From contig NZ_JABBFZ010000001.1 of NCBI RefSeq assembly GCF_012927125.1, forward strand, positions 310,001 to 374,000: 64,000 bases of DNA, written 5' to 3'. The notes below the pieces were generated by a model, which saw nothing but the letters and a program-made list of their open reading frames with translations, was not told the origin of the DNA and ran no database searches. The DNA is from Paraburkholderia antibiotica (GTDB lineage Bacteria > Pseudomonadota > Gammaproteobacteria > Burkholderiales > Burkholderiaceae). Position numbers and translations under genes: made by a program. Within the stretch, counting starts at the first letter, position 1. Every line of letters begins with the position of its first letter. Below are positions 47,848 to 58,050 of this stretch, piece by piece.

Positions 47848-48354
47848 GTGGCGCGTCAGTCCACGAAGCCGGCCTTGCCGGCGCATTCCCTCGAGCCGGC
47901 AACGTCGGGCAGGGCGACGCAGCGCATTGCGCTGCGTCGTTCGTTCGCGCTCCGCGTTGCGATGGGTGTGTTCGTGCTGACCGCGACTCTGGCTGTTTAT
48001 GTCTGCCTCGCATCTCATCTGGGTGCGTGGCAGGCCATTCCGTTGACACTTGCCGTTGCCGCGCTGCTTGCGCTGGGCGCGGCAAGACATGATGCGGCGC
48101 AGCCTGCCGCGCTGCATATCGGACCGGGCGAGCTCTCCGTCTGGGATCGCGCGGGCGGGTTGCTTGCGCAAGGCCGCGTGGTCGGTTGCGCGCAGTGGAG
48201 CGACCGCTTGCTGGTGCTCGGGCTCGAAAACGAGGGGCGCCCGATGCGACGTCTGCATAGCCGCTCGCGCACCCTGCTATTCGCCGCCGATGCCTTGCCG
48301 GCCGCGGTCTTCCGGGAGCTTGCCGTGCTGGGCCGGCGTGCGGCCGGCGCCTGA
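47848..48354 (+). CDS. Hypothetical membrane protein between fabF and rpoE
   Basis: A 168-residue protein. A basic start is followed by two hydrophobic segments (about 35-57 and 60-78), then a soluble part with short beta-like stretches (AALHIGPGELSVWD, LLAQGRVVGC). The layout recalls YgfX/CptA-type proteins but no signature is strong enough to name it. It starts with GTG 14 bp after fabF with a weak ribosome-binding site. Confidence 0.65.
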   Translation: MARQSTKPALPAHSLEPATSGRATQRIALRRSFALRVAMGVFVLTATLAVYVCLASHLGAWQAIPLTLAVAALLALGAARHDAAQPAALHIGPGELSVWDRAGGLLAQGRVVGCAQWSDRLLVLGLENEGRPMRRLHSRSRTLLFAADALPAAVFRELAVLGRRAAGA

Positions 48355-48389
48355 CTGTAACGACTGTAACCGCTGTTACCGTAGTAACG
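48353..48389. promoter_or_regulatory. Repeat/dyad cluster upstream of rpoE
   Basis: Two direct GACTGTAAC copies (48353-48361, 48362-48370) are followed by GTTAC at 48375 and GTAAC at 48384, forming a dyad GTAAC-CGCT-GTTAC. It could be an operator for the rpoE operon. No known factor is assigned. Confidence 0.35.
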
Positions 48390-48455
48390 TGCCCTCACGA
48401 GGGGGACGCTACAATGATCCCCCGCCATGCGCCCTATAGTTAACGGATTTATCAG

Positions 48456-49055
48456 GTGAGCGAAAAAGAAATTGATCAGGTGCTGGTCGAGCGCGTCCAG
48501 AAGGGCGACAAGGCCGCCTTCGAGCTTCTGGTCTCCAAATACCACCGCAAGATTCTCCGGCTGATCTCGCGTCTCGTGCGGGACCCCGCCGAAGTCGAAG
48601 ACGTCGCGCAGGACGCTTTTATCAAGGCGTATCGCGCGTTGCCGCAGTTTCGTGGCGAGTCGGCGTTTTATACGTGGTTGTACCGGATTGCGGTGAATAC
48701 CGCGAAGAACTACCTTGCTACCCAGGGCCGGCGCGCACCGACCTCGACCGAAGCGGATGCTGAAGAAGCTGAAACTTTCTCTGACGCCGACCAACTAAGG
48801 GATATCAACACGCCTGAGTCGATGTTGATGAGCAAGCAGATCGCTGAGACGGTCAATGCTGCGATGGCGGTTTTACCGGAAGAATTGCGCACCGCCATTA
48901 CTCTTCGAGAAATTGAGGGTTTGAGCTACGAAGAAATCGCGGAGATGATGGGTTGCCCAATTGGCACAGTCAGATCACGAATTTTCCGCGCTCGCGAAGC
49001 CATTGCGGCAAAATTGCGCCCGTTGCTTGACACTCCCGAAGGCAAGCGCTGGTAA
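48456..49055 (+). CDS. rpoE: ECF sigma factor RpoE/AlgU
   Basis: A 199-residue envelope-stress sigma factor. Region 2 is at about 25-95 (DPAEVEDVAQDAFIKAYRALPQFRGESAFYTW) and region 4 at about 135-190 (LPEELRTAITLREIEGLSYEEIAEMMGCPIGTVRSRIFRARE). It matches the E. coli RpoE / Pseudomonas AlgU group. The GTG start has a weak ribosome-binding site. Downstream lie its anti-sigma genes rseA, rseB and the protease degP. Confidence 0.96.
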   Translation: MSEKEIDQVLVERVQKGDKAAFELLVSKYHRKILRLISRLVRDPAEVEDVAQDAFIKAYRALPQFRGESAFYTWLYRIAVNTAKNYLATQGRRAPTSTEADAEEAETFSDADQLRDINTPESMLMSKQIAETVNAAMAVLPEELRTAITLREIEGLSYEEIAEMMGCPIGTVRSRIFRAREAIAAKLRPLLDTPEGKRW

Positions 49056-49147
49056 ACGCTTCAGGGCGGCCGGCCGGTTGACGGGGCATAGGTGCAATAT
49101 CTGGTTTAGTGGTGTCACTACGGGGTATTTGTAAGATGGGGAGCATC

Positions 49148-49759
49148 ATGGGGTCGGTCTCGATGCAATCGCAGGTGGGCTCGCACGGCGAGCGTCTGTC
49201 CGCCTTTGTCGACGGTGAGCTGTTCGACGAGGAGCATTTGAATCTGGACAAGTTTCTTGCAGAACTCGATGGCGACGATCGTGCCGCCTGGTCGAGCTAT
49301 CACCTGATCGGCGACGCGCTGCGCTCGGACGATCTGGCGGTGAGTCCGGCACGCAGCAGTGCATTTCTGGGCGGCTTTGCCGCGCGGCTCGAAAGCGAGC
49401 CGCATCTGCTGGCGCCGGCCGCCGCACCGGTTGCGCGCCGGCTGCTCGGGTTGCGTCGCCGGGTCGTGCCGGCCTTTGCGGTGGCCGCTGCCGCCGCCAC
49501 GCTGACCTGGATCGTCGTGCCGCAATTGCAGGGCGTGCCGGGCGGTCCGGGCGCGCAACTCGCGTCGCTCCAGTCGCACGGCGACTCGGTGCAGCGTGTG
49601 GCGATGGCGTCGGTGCCGTCGTCGCAAGACTCCAACATCATTCGCGACGCGAGCCTCGATCAATACCTCGAAGCTCACCAGCAGTTCGCGCAACAACCGG
49701 CAATGGCAGGCGCGATGCCCGTGATTCGCGCTGCCTCAGTCTCCACGCAGGGCCAATAG
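49148..49759 (+). CDS. rseA: Anti-sigma-E factor RseA/MucA
   Basis: A 203-residue inner-membrane protein that holds RpoE inactive. The N-terminal cytoplasmic part has GERLSAFVDGELFDEE and WSSYHLIGDALRSDD, the RseA sigma-binding signature. One transmembrane helix is at about 105-125 and the rest is periplasmic. The ATG at 49148 is chosen because GGGGAG lies six bases upstream; an ATG 12 bases earlier is possible. Confidence 0.92.
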   Translation: MGSVSMQSQVGSHGERLSAFVDGELFDEEHLNLDKFLAELDGDDRAAWSSYHLIGDALRSDDLAVSPARSSAFLGGFAARLESEPHLLAPAAAPVARRLLGLRRRVVPAFAVAAAAATLTWIVVPQLQGVPGGPGAQLASLQSHGDSVQRVAMASVPSSQDSNIIRDASLDQYLEAHQQFAQQPAMAGAMPVIRAASVSTQGQ

Positions 49760-49763
49760 TTTG

Positions 49764-50807
49764 ATGCAGACTTCGCGGTTGAAAAAAACGACTATCTGGG
49801 GGCGGTTGCCGGCATTCCTGTTCTGCGCAGCCGTATTGTTGTCCGCCACACCGCGGGTCTTCGCACAAACAGCCGATCCGGCCGCCGTACGTCGTACGGC
49901 GGCTGAATTGCTCGACCGCATCCATCAGGCTGCCCAACAGCAGAACTATGAGGGCGCGTTCGTCTATCAGCGCGGCGATTTCGTGCAGACGTCGCGTATC
50001 GCGCATTATTCCTCCCATGCCGACGGCCAGTTCGAGCAGCTCGAAAGCCTCGACGGCAAGCCGCGCAAAATGCTGCGGCATAACGATGACATGTACACGT
50101 TCGTGCCGGAACGGCGTCTGGTGGTCGTCGAAAAGCGGCAGAACAAAGATTCCTTCCCGGCGCTGCTGGCCGTCAACGGCGACCAGGTGCTATCCGTCTA
50201 CGAGCCGAAGATGCTTGGCGACGACCGCGTCGCGGGCACCGACAGCCAGGTGATGGAGCTTGACCCGAAAGACGCCTACCGGTTCGCGTACAAGCTGTGG
50301 TCCGATAAAAAGACGGGATTGCTGCTGCGCGCGCAAACGCTCGACCCGAGCGGTCAGGTGCTCGAACAGCTGTCATTCACGCAAGTTCGCATCGGTGTGC
50401 CGGTCGACAAGGCGGCCATCGTCAATGGCATTCGTAACCTCGCGGGTTGGACTGTTGTGCGTCCGCCGGTCGAACCGGTCGACATGGCCGCGCAAGGCTG
50501 GCAGATCGCGCCGTCGGTGCCGGGCTTTCGCATGATCCGTCAACTGCGCCGGCCGATGGCTTCGCGCGAAGCGGGGCAGCCGCCGATCCCGGTCGATCAG
50601 GCGGTATTTTCCGACGGTCTTGCGGCGATTTCGGTGTTCGTCGAGCCGGTCGAGAACAATACGCGCAAGGAAGGTACGGGCAATAGCGGCGCGACGCACG
50701 TCCTCGTTAAACGTCAGGGCAACTTCTGGATAACCCTGCTGGGAGAAGTGCCCCAAACCACGTTGCAGCAGTTCGCGTCTGCCATAGAATACAAAGCTTC
50801 GAAGTAA
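49764..50807 (+). CDS. rseB: Sigma-E regulatory protein RseB/MucB
   Basis: A 347-residue periplasmic protein with a signal peptide (about 1-35). It binds RseA and protects it from proteolysis until envelope stress. AAQQQNYEGAFVYQRGDFVQTSRIAH and DKKTGLLLRAQTLDPSGQVLEQLSFTQVRIG are MucB/RseB signatures. It begins four bases after the rseA stop. Confidence 0.94.
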   Translation: MQTSRLKKTTIWGRLPAFLFCAAVLLSATPRVFAQTADPAAVRRTAAELLDRIHQAAQQQNYEGAFVYQRGDFVQTSRIAHYSSHADGQFEQLESLDGKPRKMLRHNDDMYTFVPERRLVVVEKRQNKDSFPALLAVNGDQVLSVYEPKMLGDDRVAGTDSQVMELDPKDAYRFAYKLWSDKKTGLLLRAQTLDPSGQVLEQLSFTQVRIGVPVDKAAIVNGIRNLAGWTVVRPPVEPVDMAAQGWQIAPSVPGFRMIRQLRRPMASREAGQPPIPVDQAVFSDGLAAISVFVEPVENNTRKEGTGNSGATHVLVKRQGNFWITLLGEVPQTTLQQFASAIEYKASK

Positions 50808-50845
50808 CCCTTCCGAATCCTGAAATCCCCTCGGCTTGCTACGAT

Positions 50846-52363
50846 ATGACGACTTTTTCGGTGCGCAAATTCCTCGCGGCCGTCGTGGTGGCGGCGTGTT
50901 TGCCGCTCGTGCCGCATATGGCGTCGGCGGCTCCCGCCGCCAATCTGCCTGACTTCACTGATCTCGTCGATAAGGTCGGCCCGGCGGTCGTCAACATTCG
51001 CACGACCACGCGCGTGTCGGGCGGCAGTGCTCGCGGCGGTCTGCCGCCGGGTATGGACGACGGCGACATGTCGGAATTTTTCCGCCGCTTCTTCGGCATC
51101 CCGTTGCCGCAGTCGCCGCAATCTCCGGGCTCGCCGTCGCCGCGCGGCGGCGATAACGGTGGCGGCGGGAGTGGCGGCAGCCCGGATTCGCCGGACAACA
51201 GCGATCCTGAACAGAACAGCGGCGTGGGCTCCGGCTTCATCCTGTCGGCGGATGGCTACGTGATGACCAACGCGCACGTGGTCGACGATGCGGACACCAT
51301 TTACGTGACGCTGACCGACAAGCGCGAGTTCAAGGCGAAGCTGATCGGCGTCGACGACCGCACGGACGTCGCGGTCGTGAAGATTAACGCGGCGAACCTG
51401 CCGACCATTACGATCGGCGATTCGAACAAGGTGCGCGTCGGCGAATGGGTCGTCGCGATCGGTTCGCCGTTCGGGCTCGAAAATACGGTGACGGCCGGCA
51501 TCGTCAGCGCGAAGGGGCGCGATACCGGCGACTATCTGCCGTTTATCCAGACCGACGTGGCCGTCAACCCGGGTAATTCGGGCGGTCCGTTGATCAACAT
51601 GCAGGGCGAAGTGATCGGCATTAATTCGCAGATCTATAGTCGCACGGGCGGTTTCATGGGCATTTCGTTCGCGATTCCGATCGACGAGGCGATGCGCGTG
51701 GCCGATCAGTTGAAGAATTCGGGCAAGGTGGTGCGTGGCCGGATTGCGGTGGCGATCGGTGAAGTCACGAAAGATGTGGCCGATTCGCTCGGCTTGCCGA
51801 AGGCGCAGGGCGCGCTCGTCAGTAGCGTCGAGCCGGGCGGCCCGGCCGATAAAGCCGGCGTGCAGCCGGGCGACATCATCCTGAAGTTCAACGGCCATTC
51901 GGTCGATACCGCGACGGATCTGCCGCGCATGGTCGGCGACACGAAGCCCGGCACGAAGACGACGCTGACGATCTGGCGCAAGGGACAGACGCACGAATTG
52001 CTGGTCACGATCGCCGAAATGCAGGCGGACAAGGTCGCGAAGGCCGATCAGAAGAAGCCGCAGGCACCGAAGCAACGCGCAACCAACGCGCTCGGCATCG
52101 CCGTCAGCGACATTCCCGCCGATCAGCAGAAAGCGCTGAAGCTTCACAACGGCGTGCAGATCGATGCGGTCGACGGTCCGGCGGTGCGCGTCGGGTTGCA
52201 AAAGGGCGACATCATCCTGCGAGTCGGCGATACGGACGTCACGAGCGCGAAGCAGTTCGACGATCTGACCTCGCATCTCGATTCGCAAAAGATGGCCGCA
52301 TTGCTGGTGCGACGTGGCGACAACACGCAGTTCGTGCCGATCCGTCCGCGCGCGCAGAAATGA
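50846..52363 (+). CDS. Periplasmic serine protease, DegP/MucD-like
   Basis: A 505-residue HtrA-family protease/chaperone. The signal peptide covers about 1-28. The catalytic triad is His144, Asp174 and Ser245 (GNSGGPL). Two PDZ domains follow at about 285-375 and 405-500. A Gly/Ser/Pro-rich loop at about 90-130 precedes the catalytic domain. Placement after rseB matches mucD of Pseudomonas. Confidence 0.95.
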   Translation: MTTFSVRKFLAAVVVAACLPLVPHMASAAPAANLPDFTDLVDKVGPAVVNIRTTTRVSGGSARGGLPPGMDDGDMSEFFRRFFGIPLPQSPQSPGSPSPRGGDNGGGGSGGSPDSPDNSDPEQNSGVGSGFILSADGYVMTNAHVVDDADTIYVTLTDKREFKAKLIGVDDRTDVAVVKINAANLPTITIGDSNKVRVGEWVVAIGSPFGLENTVTAGIVSAKGRDTGDYLPFIQTDVAVNPGNSGGPLINMQGEVIGINSQIYSRTGGFMGISFAIPIDEAMRVADQLKNSGKVVRGRIAVAIGEVTKDVADSLGLPKAQGALVSSVEPGGPADKAGVQPGDIILKFNGHSVDTATDLPRMVGDTKPGTKTTLTIWRKGQTHELLVTIAEMQADKVAKADQKKPQAPKQRATNALGIAVSDIPADQQKALKLHNGVQIDAVDGPAVRVGLQKGDIILRVGDTDVTSAKQFDDLTSHLDSQKMAALLVRRGDNTQFVPIRPRAQK

Positions 52364-52653
52364 CGAAAACGGCATCGCTCACGCTCTATGGGCGCGCGTG
52401 GTGCCATTTGTGCGAGGACATGCGCGCCGCGCTCGAGCCATTGCTGGCCGAGTTCGGCGCGCAGGTAACGGTGGTCGATGTCGACTCCGACCCGTTATTT
52501 GAGGCGCGTTATAACGAGCTGGTGCCGGTTCTGGTATTCGAGGGCGCCGAGCTATGTCACTACCATCTCGACGAAGCGCGCGTGCGCGCTGCGTTGATGG
52601 CTGCGGTGACACCTGATGCGACGCCTTACGCACGTCGTGCAGCGGCACCCTGA
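52360..52653 (+). CDS. Glutaredoxin-like thiol-disulfide protein
   Basis: A 97-residue thioredoxin-fold protein of the DUF836 type. Cys15 and Cys18 (CHLC) are the redox pair, followed by VDVDSDPLFEARYNELVPVLVFEG with the cis-Pro. The ATG overlaps the degP stop (ATGA), so the two are coupled. Substrate unknown; a cytoplasmic thiol role is likely, as there is no signal peptide. Confidence 0.9.
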   Translation: MTKTASLTLYGRAWCHLCEDMRAALEPLLAEFGAQVTVVDVDSDPLFEARYNELVPVLVFEGAELCHYHLDEARVRAALMAAVTPDATPYARRAAAP

Positions 52654-52910
52654 AGCGGCATGGTTGCGCGGTCGGTTCGTCCGTTGCGTCATCTCAACCT
52701 CACATGAACACAGCGAATCGCATCGATTCACGCACGCCTTTCCCGCTGCTTTCGCTGAATTTCTCGCATCTTCTGCGCTGTCTTTCGGTCCGGGCTTTGC
52801 AAGATACGCCGGCCGATAGCCTTTTCGGCTAAAATAGATAGGTTTTTCACCTACTTACAAGGCGTGCTCCGCTATTGTCCGGGCGCGCCTTTTCGCTTGA
52901 TCGGCACTGA

Positions 52911-54704
52911 ATGGATCATATTCGTAACTTCTCGATCATTGCGCACATCGACCATGGCAAGTCGACGCTCGCCGATCGCATCATCCAGATTTGCGGCGGC
53001 CTGTCCGACCGCGAGATGGAAGCACAGGTGCTCGACTCGATGGATCTCGAGCGCGAGCGCGGCATTACCATCAAAGCGCAAACCGCCGCGCTGACGTATC
53101 GCGCGCGTGACGGGCGCGTCTACAACCTGAACATGATCGACACGCCGGGGCACGTCGACTTCTCGTACGAAGTCAGCCGTTCGCTGTCCGCGTGCGAAGG
53201 CGCGCTGCTCGTCGTCGACGCGAGTCAGGGTGTTGAAGCGCAAACTGTCGCTAACTGCTACACGGCCATCGAACTTGGCGTGGAAGTGGTGCCGGTGCTC
53301 AACAAGATCGACCTGCCGGCTGCGAACCCTGAGAACGCGATCGCCGAAATCGAGGACGTTATCGGCATCGACGCGGCCGACGCCACGCATTGCAGCGCGA
53401 AGACCGGCCTCGGCGTCGAAGACGTGCTCGAAGCGCTGATCGCGAAAGTACCGGCGCCGAAGGGCGATCCGGAAGCGCCGCTGCAGGCGCTGATCATCGA
53501 CTCGTGGTTCGACAACTACGTCGGTGTCGTGATGCTGGTGCGTATCGTCAACGGTACGCTGCGCCCGAAGGACAAGATCCGTCTGATGGCGACCGGCGCG
53601 CAGTATCCGGTCGAACATATCGGCGTCTTCACGCCGAAGTCGAAGAATCTCGAAGCGTTGTCGGCGGGGCAGGTGGGCTTCATCATCGCCGGCATCAAGG
53701 AGCTGGCGGCGGCGAAGGTCGGCGATACCGTCACGCTGGTCGGCCAGCCGGCGGCCGAGCCGCTGCCCGGTTTCAAGGAAGTGAAGCCGCAGGTGTTCGC
53801 GGGCCTCTACCCGGTCGAAGCGAACCAGTACGACGCGCTGCGCGATTCGCTCGAAAAGCTCAAGCTGAACGACGCGTCGCTCCAGTACGAGCCGGAAGTG
53901 TCGCAGGCACTCGGCTTTGGTTTCCGCTGCGGCTTCCTTGGTCTTCTGCATATGGAGATCGTGCAGGAACGTCTCGAGCGCGAGTTCGACATGGACCTGA
54001 TTACCACGGCGCCGACCGTGGTCTACGAAGTCCTGCAACGCGACGGCACCACGCTGATGGTCGAGAATCCGGCCAAGATGCCGGAGCCGTCGAAGATCGA
54101 GGAAGTGCGCGAGCCGATCGTCACCGTGAATCTGTACATGCCGCAAGACTATGTCGGCGCGGTGATCACGCTGTGTACGCAAAAGCGCGGCAACCAGATC
54201 AACATGCAGTATCACGGCCGCCAGGTTCAGCTCACGTATGAAATCCCGATGGGCGAAGTCGTGCTCGATTTCTTCGATCGTCTGAAGTCGATCTCGCGCG
54301 GCTACGCGTCGATGGATTATGAGTTCAAGGAATACCGCGCGTCGGACGTCGTGAAGGTCGACATGCTGATCAACGGCGACAAGGTCGACGCCTTGTCGGT
54401 CATCGTGCACCGTTCGCAGAGCCAGTATCGCGGCCGCGAAGTGGCGGCGAAAATGCGCGAGCTGATTCCGCGTCAGATGTACGACGTGGCGGTGCAGGCC
54501 ACCATCGGTTCGAACATTATTGCGCGCGAAAACATTAAAGCGTTGCGTAAGAACGTGCTGGCAAAATGCTACGGCGGCGATATTACGCGTAAGAAGAAGC
54601 TGCTCGAAAAGCAGAAGGCAGGTAAGAAGCGCATGAAGCAGGTGGGTTCGGTTGAAATCCCACAGGAGGCTTTCCTTGCGATTCTGCGTGTCGAAGACAA
54701 ATAA
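52911..54704 (+). CDS. lepA: Elongation factor 4 (LepA)
   Basis: A 597-residue translation GTPase that acts on stalled or initiating ribosomes. G1 is [10 protein letters not shown]3 DTPGHVDF, G4 NKIDLP. The unique C-terminal domain includes [22 protein letters not shown] and [34 protein letters not shown]. Length equals the family norm. A 257-bp gap upstream has no clear promoter. lepB follows by 18 bp. Confidence 0.98.
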   Translation: MDHIRNFSIIAHIDHGKSTLADRIIQICGGLSDREMEAQVLDSMDLERERGITIKAQTAALTYRARDGRVYNLNMIDTPGHVDFSYEVSRSLSACEGALLVVDASQGVEAQTVANCYTAIELGVEVVPVLNKIDLPAANPENAIAEIEDVIGIDAADATHCSAKTGLGVEDVLEALIAKVPAPKGDPEAPLQALIIDSWFDNYVGVVMLVRIVNGTLRPKDKIRLMATGAQYPVEHIGVFTPKSKNLEALSAGQVGFIIAGIKELAAAKVGDTVTLVGQPAAEPLPGFKEVKPQVFAGLYPVEANQYDALRDSLEKLKLNDASLQYEPEVSQALGFGFRCGFLGLLHMEIVQERLEREFDMDLITTAPTVVYEVLQRDGTTLMVENPAKMPEPSKIEEVREPIVTVNLYMPQDYVGAVITLCTQKRGNQINMQYHGRQVQLTYEIPMGEVVLDFFDRLKSISRGYASMDYEFKEYRASDVVKVDMLINGDKVDALSVIVHRSQSQYRGREVAAKMRELIPRQMYDVAVQATIGSNIIARENIKALRKNVLAKCYGGDITRKKKLLEKQKAGKKRMKQVGSVEIPQEAFLAILRVEDK

Positions 54705-54722
54705 GTTGAATAACGGAACCCT

Positions 54723-55616
54723 ATGAATTTTGCGCTGATTCTTTTTGTGCTCGTCGTTTTGACGGGCGTCGCATGGGTCGCGGACAAACTGGTTTTCCTG
54801 CCGGCACGACGCCGCGCGGCGGAAGCCGCGGTCGCCGAGTTCGACCGTCAACAGGCACGCATCGGCGAGCGTTTCGCCGATGAGAACGCCGTGCAAACGC
54901 GCTCGCGTCTGCGTGACGACAAACTGCGTCAACCGTGGTGGCTCGAATATACGGCGAGCTTTTTCCCGGTGATTCTGGTCGTGTTCGTGGTGCGCTCGTT
55001 CGTGGTCGAGCCGTTCAAGATTCCGTCGGGTTCGATGGTGCCGACGCTGCTGGTGGGCGACTTCATCCTCGTCAATAAATTCGAGTACGGTCTGCGTCTG
55101 CCGATCACCAATACCCGGATCACGCAGGGCAGTCCGGTTCGACGTGGCGATGTGGTGGTGTTCCGTTATCCGAAGGACGAATCGGTCGACTACATCAAGC
55201 GCGTGATCGGTCTGCCGGGCGACGTGATCGAGTATCAGGACAAGAAACTCACGATCAACGGCAAGCCGGTGCCCGAAACGCCGCTGGCCGATTATCTCGA
55301 CGAAGAACGCCTCGGTTATGCGAAGCAGTTTCAGGAAGATATCGACGGTCGCAAGAACGCGATTCTGAATAATCCGGCGGTGCCTCCGTTTATCGTCGGC
55401 GCGGAAGATTATCCGTATCGCGACAACTGCACGTACAACGCGCGCGGCGTGATCTGCAAAGTGCCGCCGGGCAATTACTTCATGATGGGCGACAACCGCG
55501 ACAACAGCGCGGATAGCCGTTACTGGGGTTTCGCACCGGAAGGCAATATCGTCGGTCGCGCGTTCTTTATCTGGATGAATTTCAGCGATCTGAAACGTAT
55601 CGGCACATTCCAGTGA
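54723..55616 (+). CDS. lepB: Signal peptidase I
   Basis: A 297-residue inner-membrane protease that removes export signal peptides. Two transmembrane segments lie at about 2-20 and 78-97. Catalytic Ser104 (PSGSMVPT) and Lys159 (DYIKRVIGLPGD) are present, and the MGDNRDNSADSRYWG box is intact. lepA-lepB order is as in E. coli. Confidence 0.98.
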   Translation: MNFALILFVLVVLTGVAWVADKLVFLPARRRAAEAAVAEFDRQQARIGERFADENAVQTRSRLRDDKLRQPWWLEYTASFFPVILVVFVVRSFVVEPFKIPSGSMVPTLLVGDFILVNKFEYGLRLPITNTRITQGSPVRRGDVVVFRYPKDESVDYIKRVIGLPGDVIEYQDKKLTINGKPVPETPLADYLDEERLGYAKQFQEDIDGRKNAILNNPAVPPFIVGAEDYPYRDNCTYNARGVICKVPPGNYFMMGDNRDNSADSRYWGFAPEGNIVGRAFFIWMNFSDLKRIGTFQ

Positions 55617-55661
55617 GTCGCGTGCGTCGATCGCATGACGTTCGACGCATGATTGCTCAGG

Positions 55662-55708
55662 CACGCCGCGCGAATAACCGGCCTTCCGGTTATCTCGATC
55701 GCGGCGTG
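55662..55708 (+). promoter_or_regulatory. Long stem-loop between lepB and rnc, candidate RNase III site
   Basis: CACGCCGCG (55662-55670) pairs with CGCGGCGTG (55700-55708). Inside, CGA pairs with TCG across small bulges, and ATAACCGG (55674-55681) pairs with CCGGTTAT (55686-55693) around a CCTT loop. That gives about 20 bp of helix. There is no T-run, so it is not a terminator. It is the size of a typical RNase III substrate and lies in the rnc leader. Confidence 0.65.
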
Positions 55709-55812
55709 TTGCCACGCTACTTTAAGAACTCGCGGTAACGTCGCTTCACCACGCTTTTTCCGCTGGCGCCCCGCGTTTCCGCCGGGTCAGGCGCCCGCGT
55801 TATACTCTGCCC

Positions 55813-57096
55813 ATGCCCCTATCTCCGTTGGAAAGCCGTTTGCGCTATGAATTTCGCAATGCGGAATTGTTGCGTCAGGCTTTAACACACCGCAGTCATA
55901 GTTCCACGCATAACGAACGGCTCGAATTTCTCGGCGACTCCGTTCTGAATTGCGCGGTGGCTGCGCTTTTGTTCCAACGTTTCGGCAAGCTCGACGAAGG
56001 CGACCTGTCGCGGGTCCGCGCCAATCTGGTCAAACAGCAGTCGCTTTACGAAATCGCTCAGGCACTCAATATCTCCGAAGGCCTGCGGCTCGGCGAGGGT
56101 GAGCTGCGCAGCGGCGGTTTCCGCCGGCCGTCCATCCTTGCGGATACGCTGGAAGCGGTGCTGGGCGCGATTTTCCTCGACGGCGGCTTCGATGCCGCCC
56201 AGACGGTCATCAAGCGTCTGTACGTGCCGATTCTCGACCATATCGATCCGCGCACGCTCGGCAAGGACGCGAAGACGCTGCTGCAGGAGTATCTGCAAGG
56301 TCACAAGATCGCGCTGCCGACCTATACGGTGGTCGCGACCCATGGTGCGGCGCACAATCAGCAATTCGAAGTCGAATGCACGGTGCCGAAGCTGGACGTG
56401 AAAGTGTCCGGCTCGGGCGCGAGCCGTCGCGCGGCGGAGCAGGCGGCCGCCAAGAAGGCGCTCGACGAAGTGATGGCCGCGGCGCCCGCCGTGGTCGCGA
56501 AGCCGAAGCGCTCGAAGGGCGCGCGTGCCGCGAAAAACGCCGAGCTGGAAATCGTGCCGGGCGTGACGGGGGTGCAGACCGCGCTGGATCTGCGCACGCC
56601 GGATCGCAAGCAGGATCGCGGGACGGCGCGCGGCGAAGGGCGCACGGTGGCGGCGTCGGAAGCGTCTGCCGAGAAGCTCGCCACGGAAAAGTCCGGCGCG
56701 GAAAAGACCGTAGCCGAGCGCGCCGCGCCTGCGGTCGCCGGTGCGCCGCTCGCGGTAATTCGTGCCGCGCACGTCGAGTACAGCGCGCAGGACAAGGCGG
56801 AGCGCGCCGACAAGGCCGACAGGGCGGAAAAAGCCGATCGGCCGCTCCTGCATGTCGGCGATAAAGTCGCCGATAAACCTGTCGACAAGCCCGCCGACAA
56901 AACCCCCGACCTCAAATCCGAAGCCGTTTCCACACCGGCCCGCGCAGCAGACCGCCCGCGCAGCCGCGAAGCCGCGCCAGGCGCGCTCGCGCCGGGCGTG
57001 ACCGCCACCGCAGCACCGGCGGCTCCGGCGCCCGCCGAACACGAACCCGGCGTTGCCGACGCGGTGCAAACGCGCGTCGCCGACGCGGGCCATTGA
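55813..57096 (+). CDS. rnc: Ribonuclease III with long C-terminal extension
   Basis: A 427-residue double-strand RNA endonuclease. The catalytic signature [11 protein letters not shown] holds Glu38 and Asp42; Asp111 and Glu114 complete the metal site. A double-stranded RNA-binding domain covers about 155-222 ([22 protein letters not shown]). E. coli RNase III ends there at 226. Here about 200 further residues of Lys/Ala/Asp-rich, disordered sequence follow (repeated ADKxD/AEKxD-type). No ribosome-binding site is visible before the ATG. era follows. Confidence 0.95.
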   Translation: MPLSPLESRLRYEFRNAELLRQALTHRSHSSTHNERLEFLGDSVLNCAVAALLFQRFGKLDEGDLSRVRANLVKQQSLYEIAQALNISEGLRLGEGELRSGGFRRPSILADTLEAVLGAIFLDGGFDAAQTVIKRLYVPILDHIDPRTLGKDAKTLLQEYLQGHKIALPTYTVVATHGAAHNQQFEVECTVPKLDVKVSGSGASRRAAEQAAAKKALDEVMAAAPAVVAKPKRSKGARAAKNAELEIVPGVTGVQTALDLRTPDRKQDRGTARGEGRTVAASEASAEKLATEKSGAEKTVAERAAPAVAGAPLAVIRAAHVEYSAQDKAERADKADRAEKADRPLLHVGDKVADKPVDKPADKTPDLKSEAVSTPARAADRPRSREAAPGALAPGVTATAAPAAPAPAEHEPGVADAVQTRVADAGH

Positions 57097-57150
57097 TTGC
57101 CATCGGCGCCCACCTCCGGCGCGCCGAACCGAACCTGCCGTAGCCCGAAT

Positions 57151-58050
57151 ATGAACGCTCCCACTCCCACTGGTTTTCGCTGCGGCATGGTCGCGATCGT
57201 CGGCCGGCCGAATGTCGGCAAATCCACGCTGATGAACGCGCTGGTCGGCCAGAAAGTCAGTATTACGTCGCGCAAGGCGCAGACCACGCGCCACCGCATT
57301 ACCGGCATCAACACGCTCGACGACGCGCAGTACATCTTCGTCGACACGCCCGGCTTCCAGACGAAGCACAGCGGCGCGCTGAACCGCTCGCTCAATCGCG
57401 CGGTCACGTCCACGCTGACCTCGGTCGACGCGATCCTGTTCGTGATCGAAGCCGGCCGCTTCGGCCCCGACGACCAGAAGGTGCTCGACCTGATCCCGGC
57501 GAAGGTGCCGACGTTGCTGATCGCGAACAAGCTCGATCGCGTGTCGGATAAAGACTCGCTGTTCCCGTTCATGCAACGGATGAGCGCGCTGCGCGAGTTC
57601 AACGAGATCGTGCCGCTGTCGGCGAAAAATACCGACGACATCAAGCATCTGATGGCGACCGTCAAGCCGTTCCTGCCGGAAGGCGCGCCGATCTACGGCG
57701 AGGACGACCTGACCGATCGCAGCGAGCGCTTCCTCGCCGCCGAAATCCTGCGCGAAAAAGTGTTCCGCTGGACTGGCGACGAACTGCCGTACACGAGCAC
57801 CGTGCTGATCGAGAAGTTCGAAACGGAAGGGCGTCTGCGCCGTATTTTCGCGACGATCCTCGTCGATCGCGATATGCACAAGGCGATGATCATCGGCCAG
57901 AAGGGCGCGAAGCTGAAGCAGATCAGCACCGAGGCGCGCATGGACATGGCGAAGCTGTTCGATGGCCCGGTGTACCTCGAAACCTTCGTCAAGGTGAAGA
58001 GCGGCTGGGCCGACAACGAAGCCGGGCTTCGTGCGTATGGGTACGAATGA
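57151..58050 (+). CDS. era: GTPase Era
   Basis: A 299-residue GTPase that binds 16S rRNA during 30S assembly. G1 is GRPNVGKST (18-26), G3 DTPGFQ, G4 NKLDR. The C-terminal KH domain has [20 protein letters not shown]. The start [12 protein letters not shown] is set by family alignment. The rnc-era-recO order is conserved. Confidence 0.97.
   Translation: MNAPTPTGFRCGMVAIVGRPNVGKSTLMNALVGQKVSITSRKAQTTRHRITGINTLDDAQYIFVDTPGFQTKHSGALNRSLNRAVTSTLTSVDAILFVIEAGRFGPDDQKVLDLIPAKVPTLLIANKLDRVSDKDSLFPFMQRMSALREFNEIVPLSAKNTDDIKHLMATVKPFLPEGAPIYGEDDLTDRSERFLAAEILREKVFRWTGDELPYTSTVLIEKFETEGRLRRIFATILVDRDMHKAMIIGQKGAKLKQISTEARMDMAKLFDGPVYLETFVKVKSGWADNEAGLRAYGYE

Noticed and set aside
49026..49050. Promoter for rseA inside the end of rpoE (TTGACA)
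   Set aside because: The hexamer at 17 bp spacing matches only two of six -10 positions.
52872..55715. Very long open frame on the minus strand opposite lepA-lepB
   Set aside because: Antisense shadow of two well-conserved genes, rich in Arg, His and Asp, with no recognisable fold.
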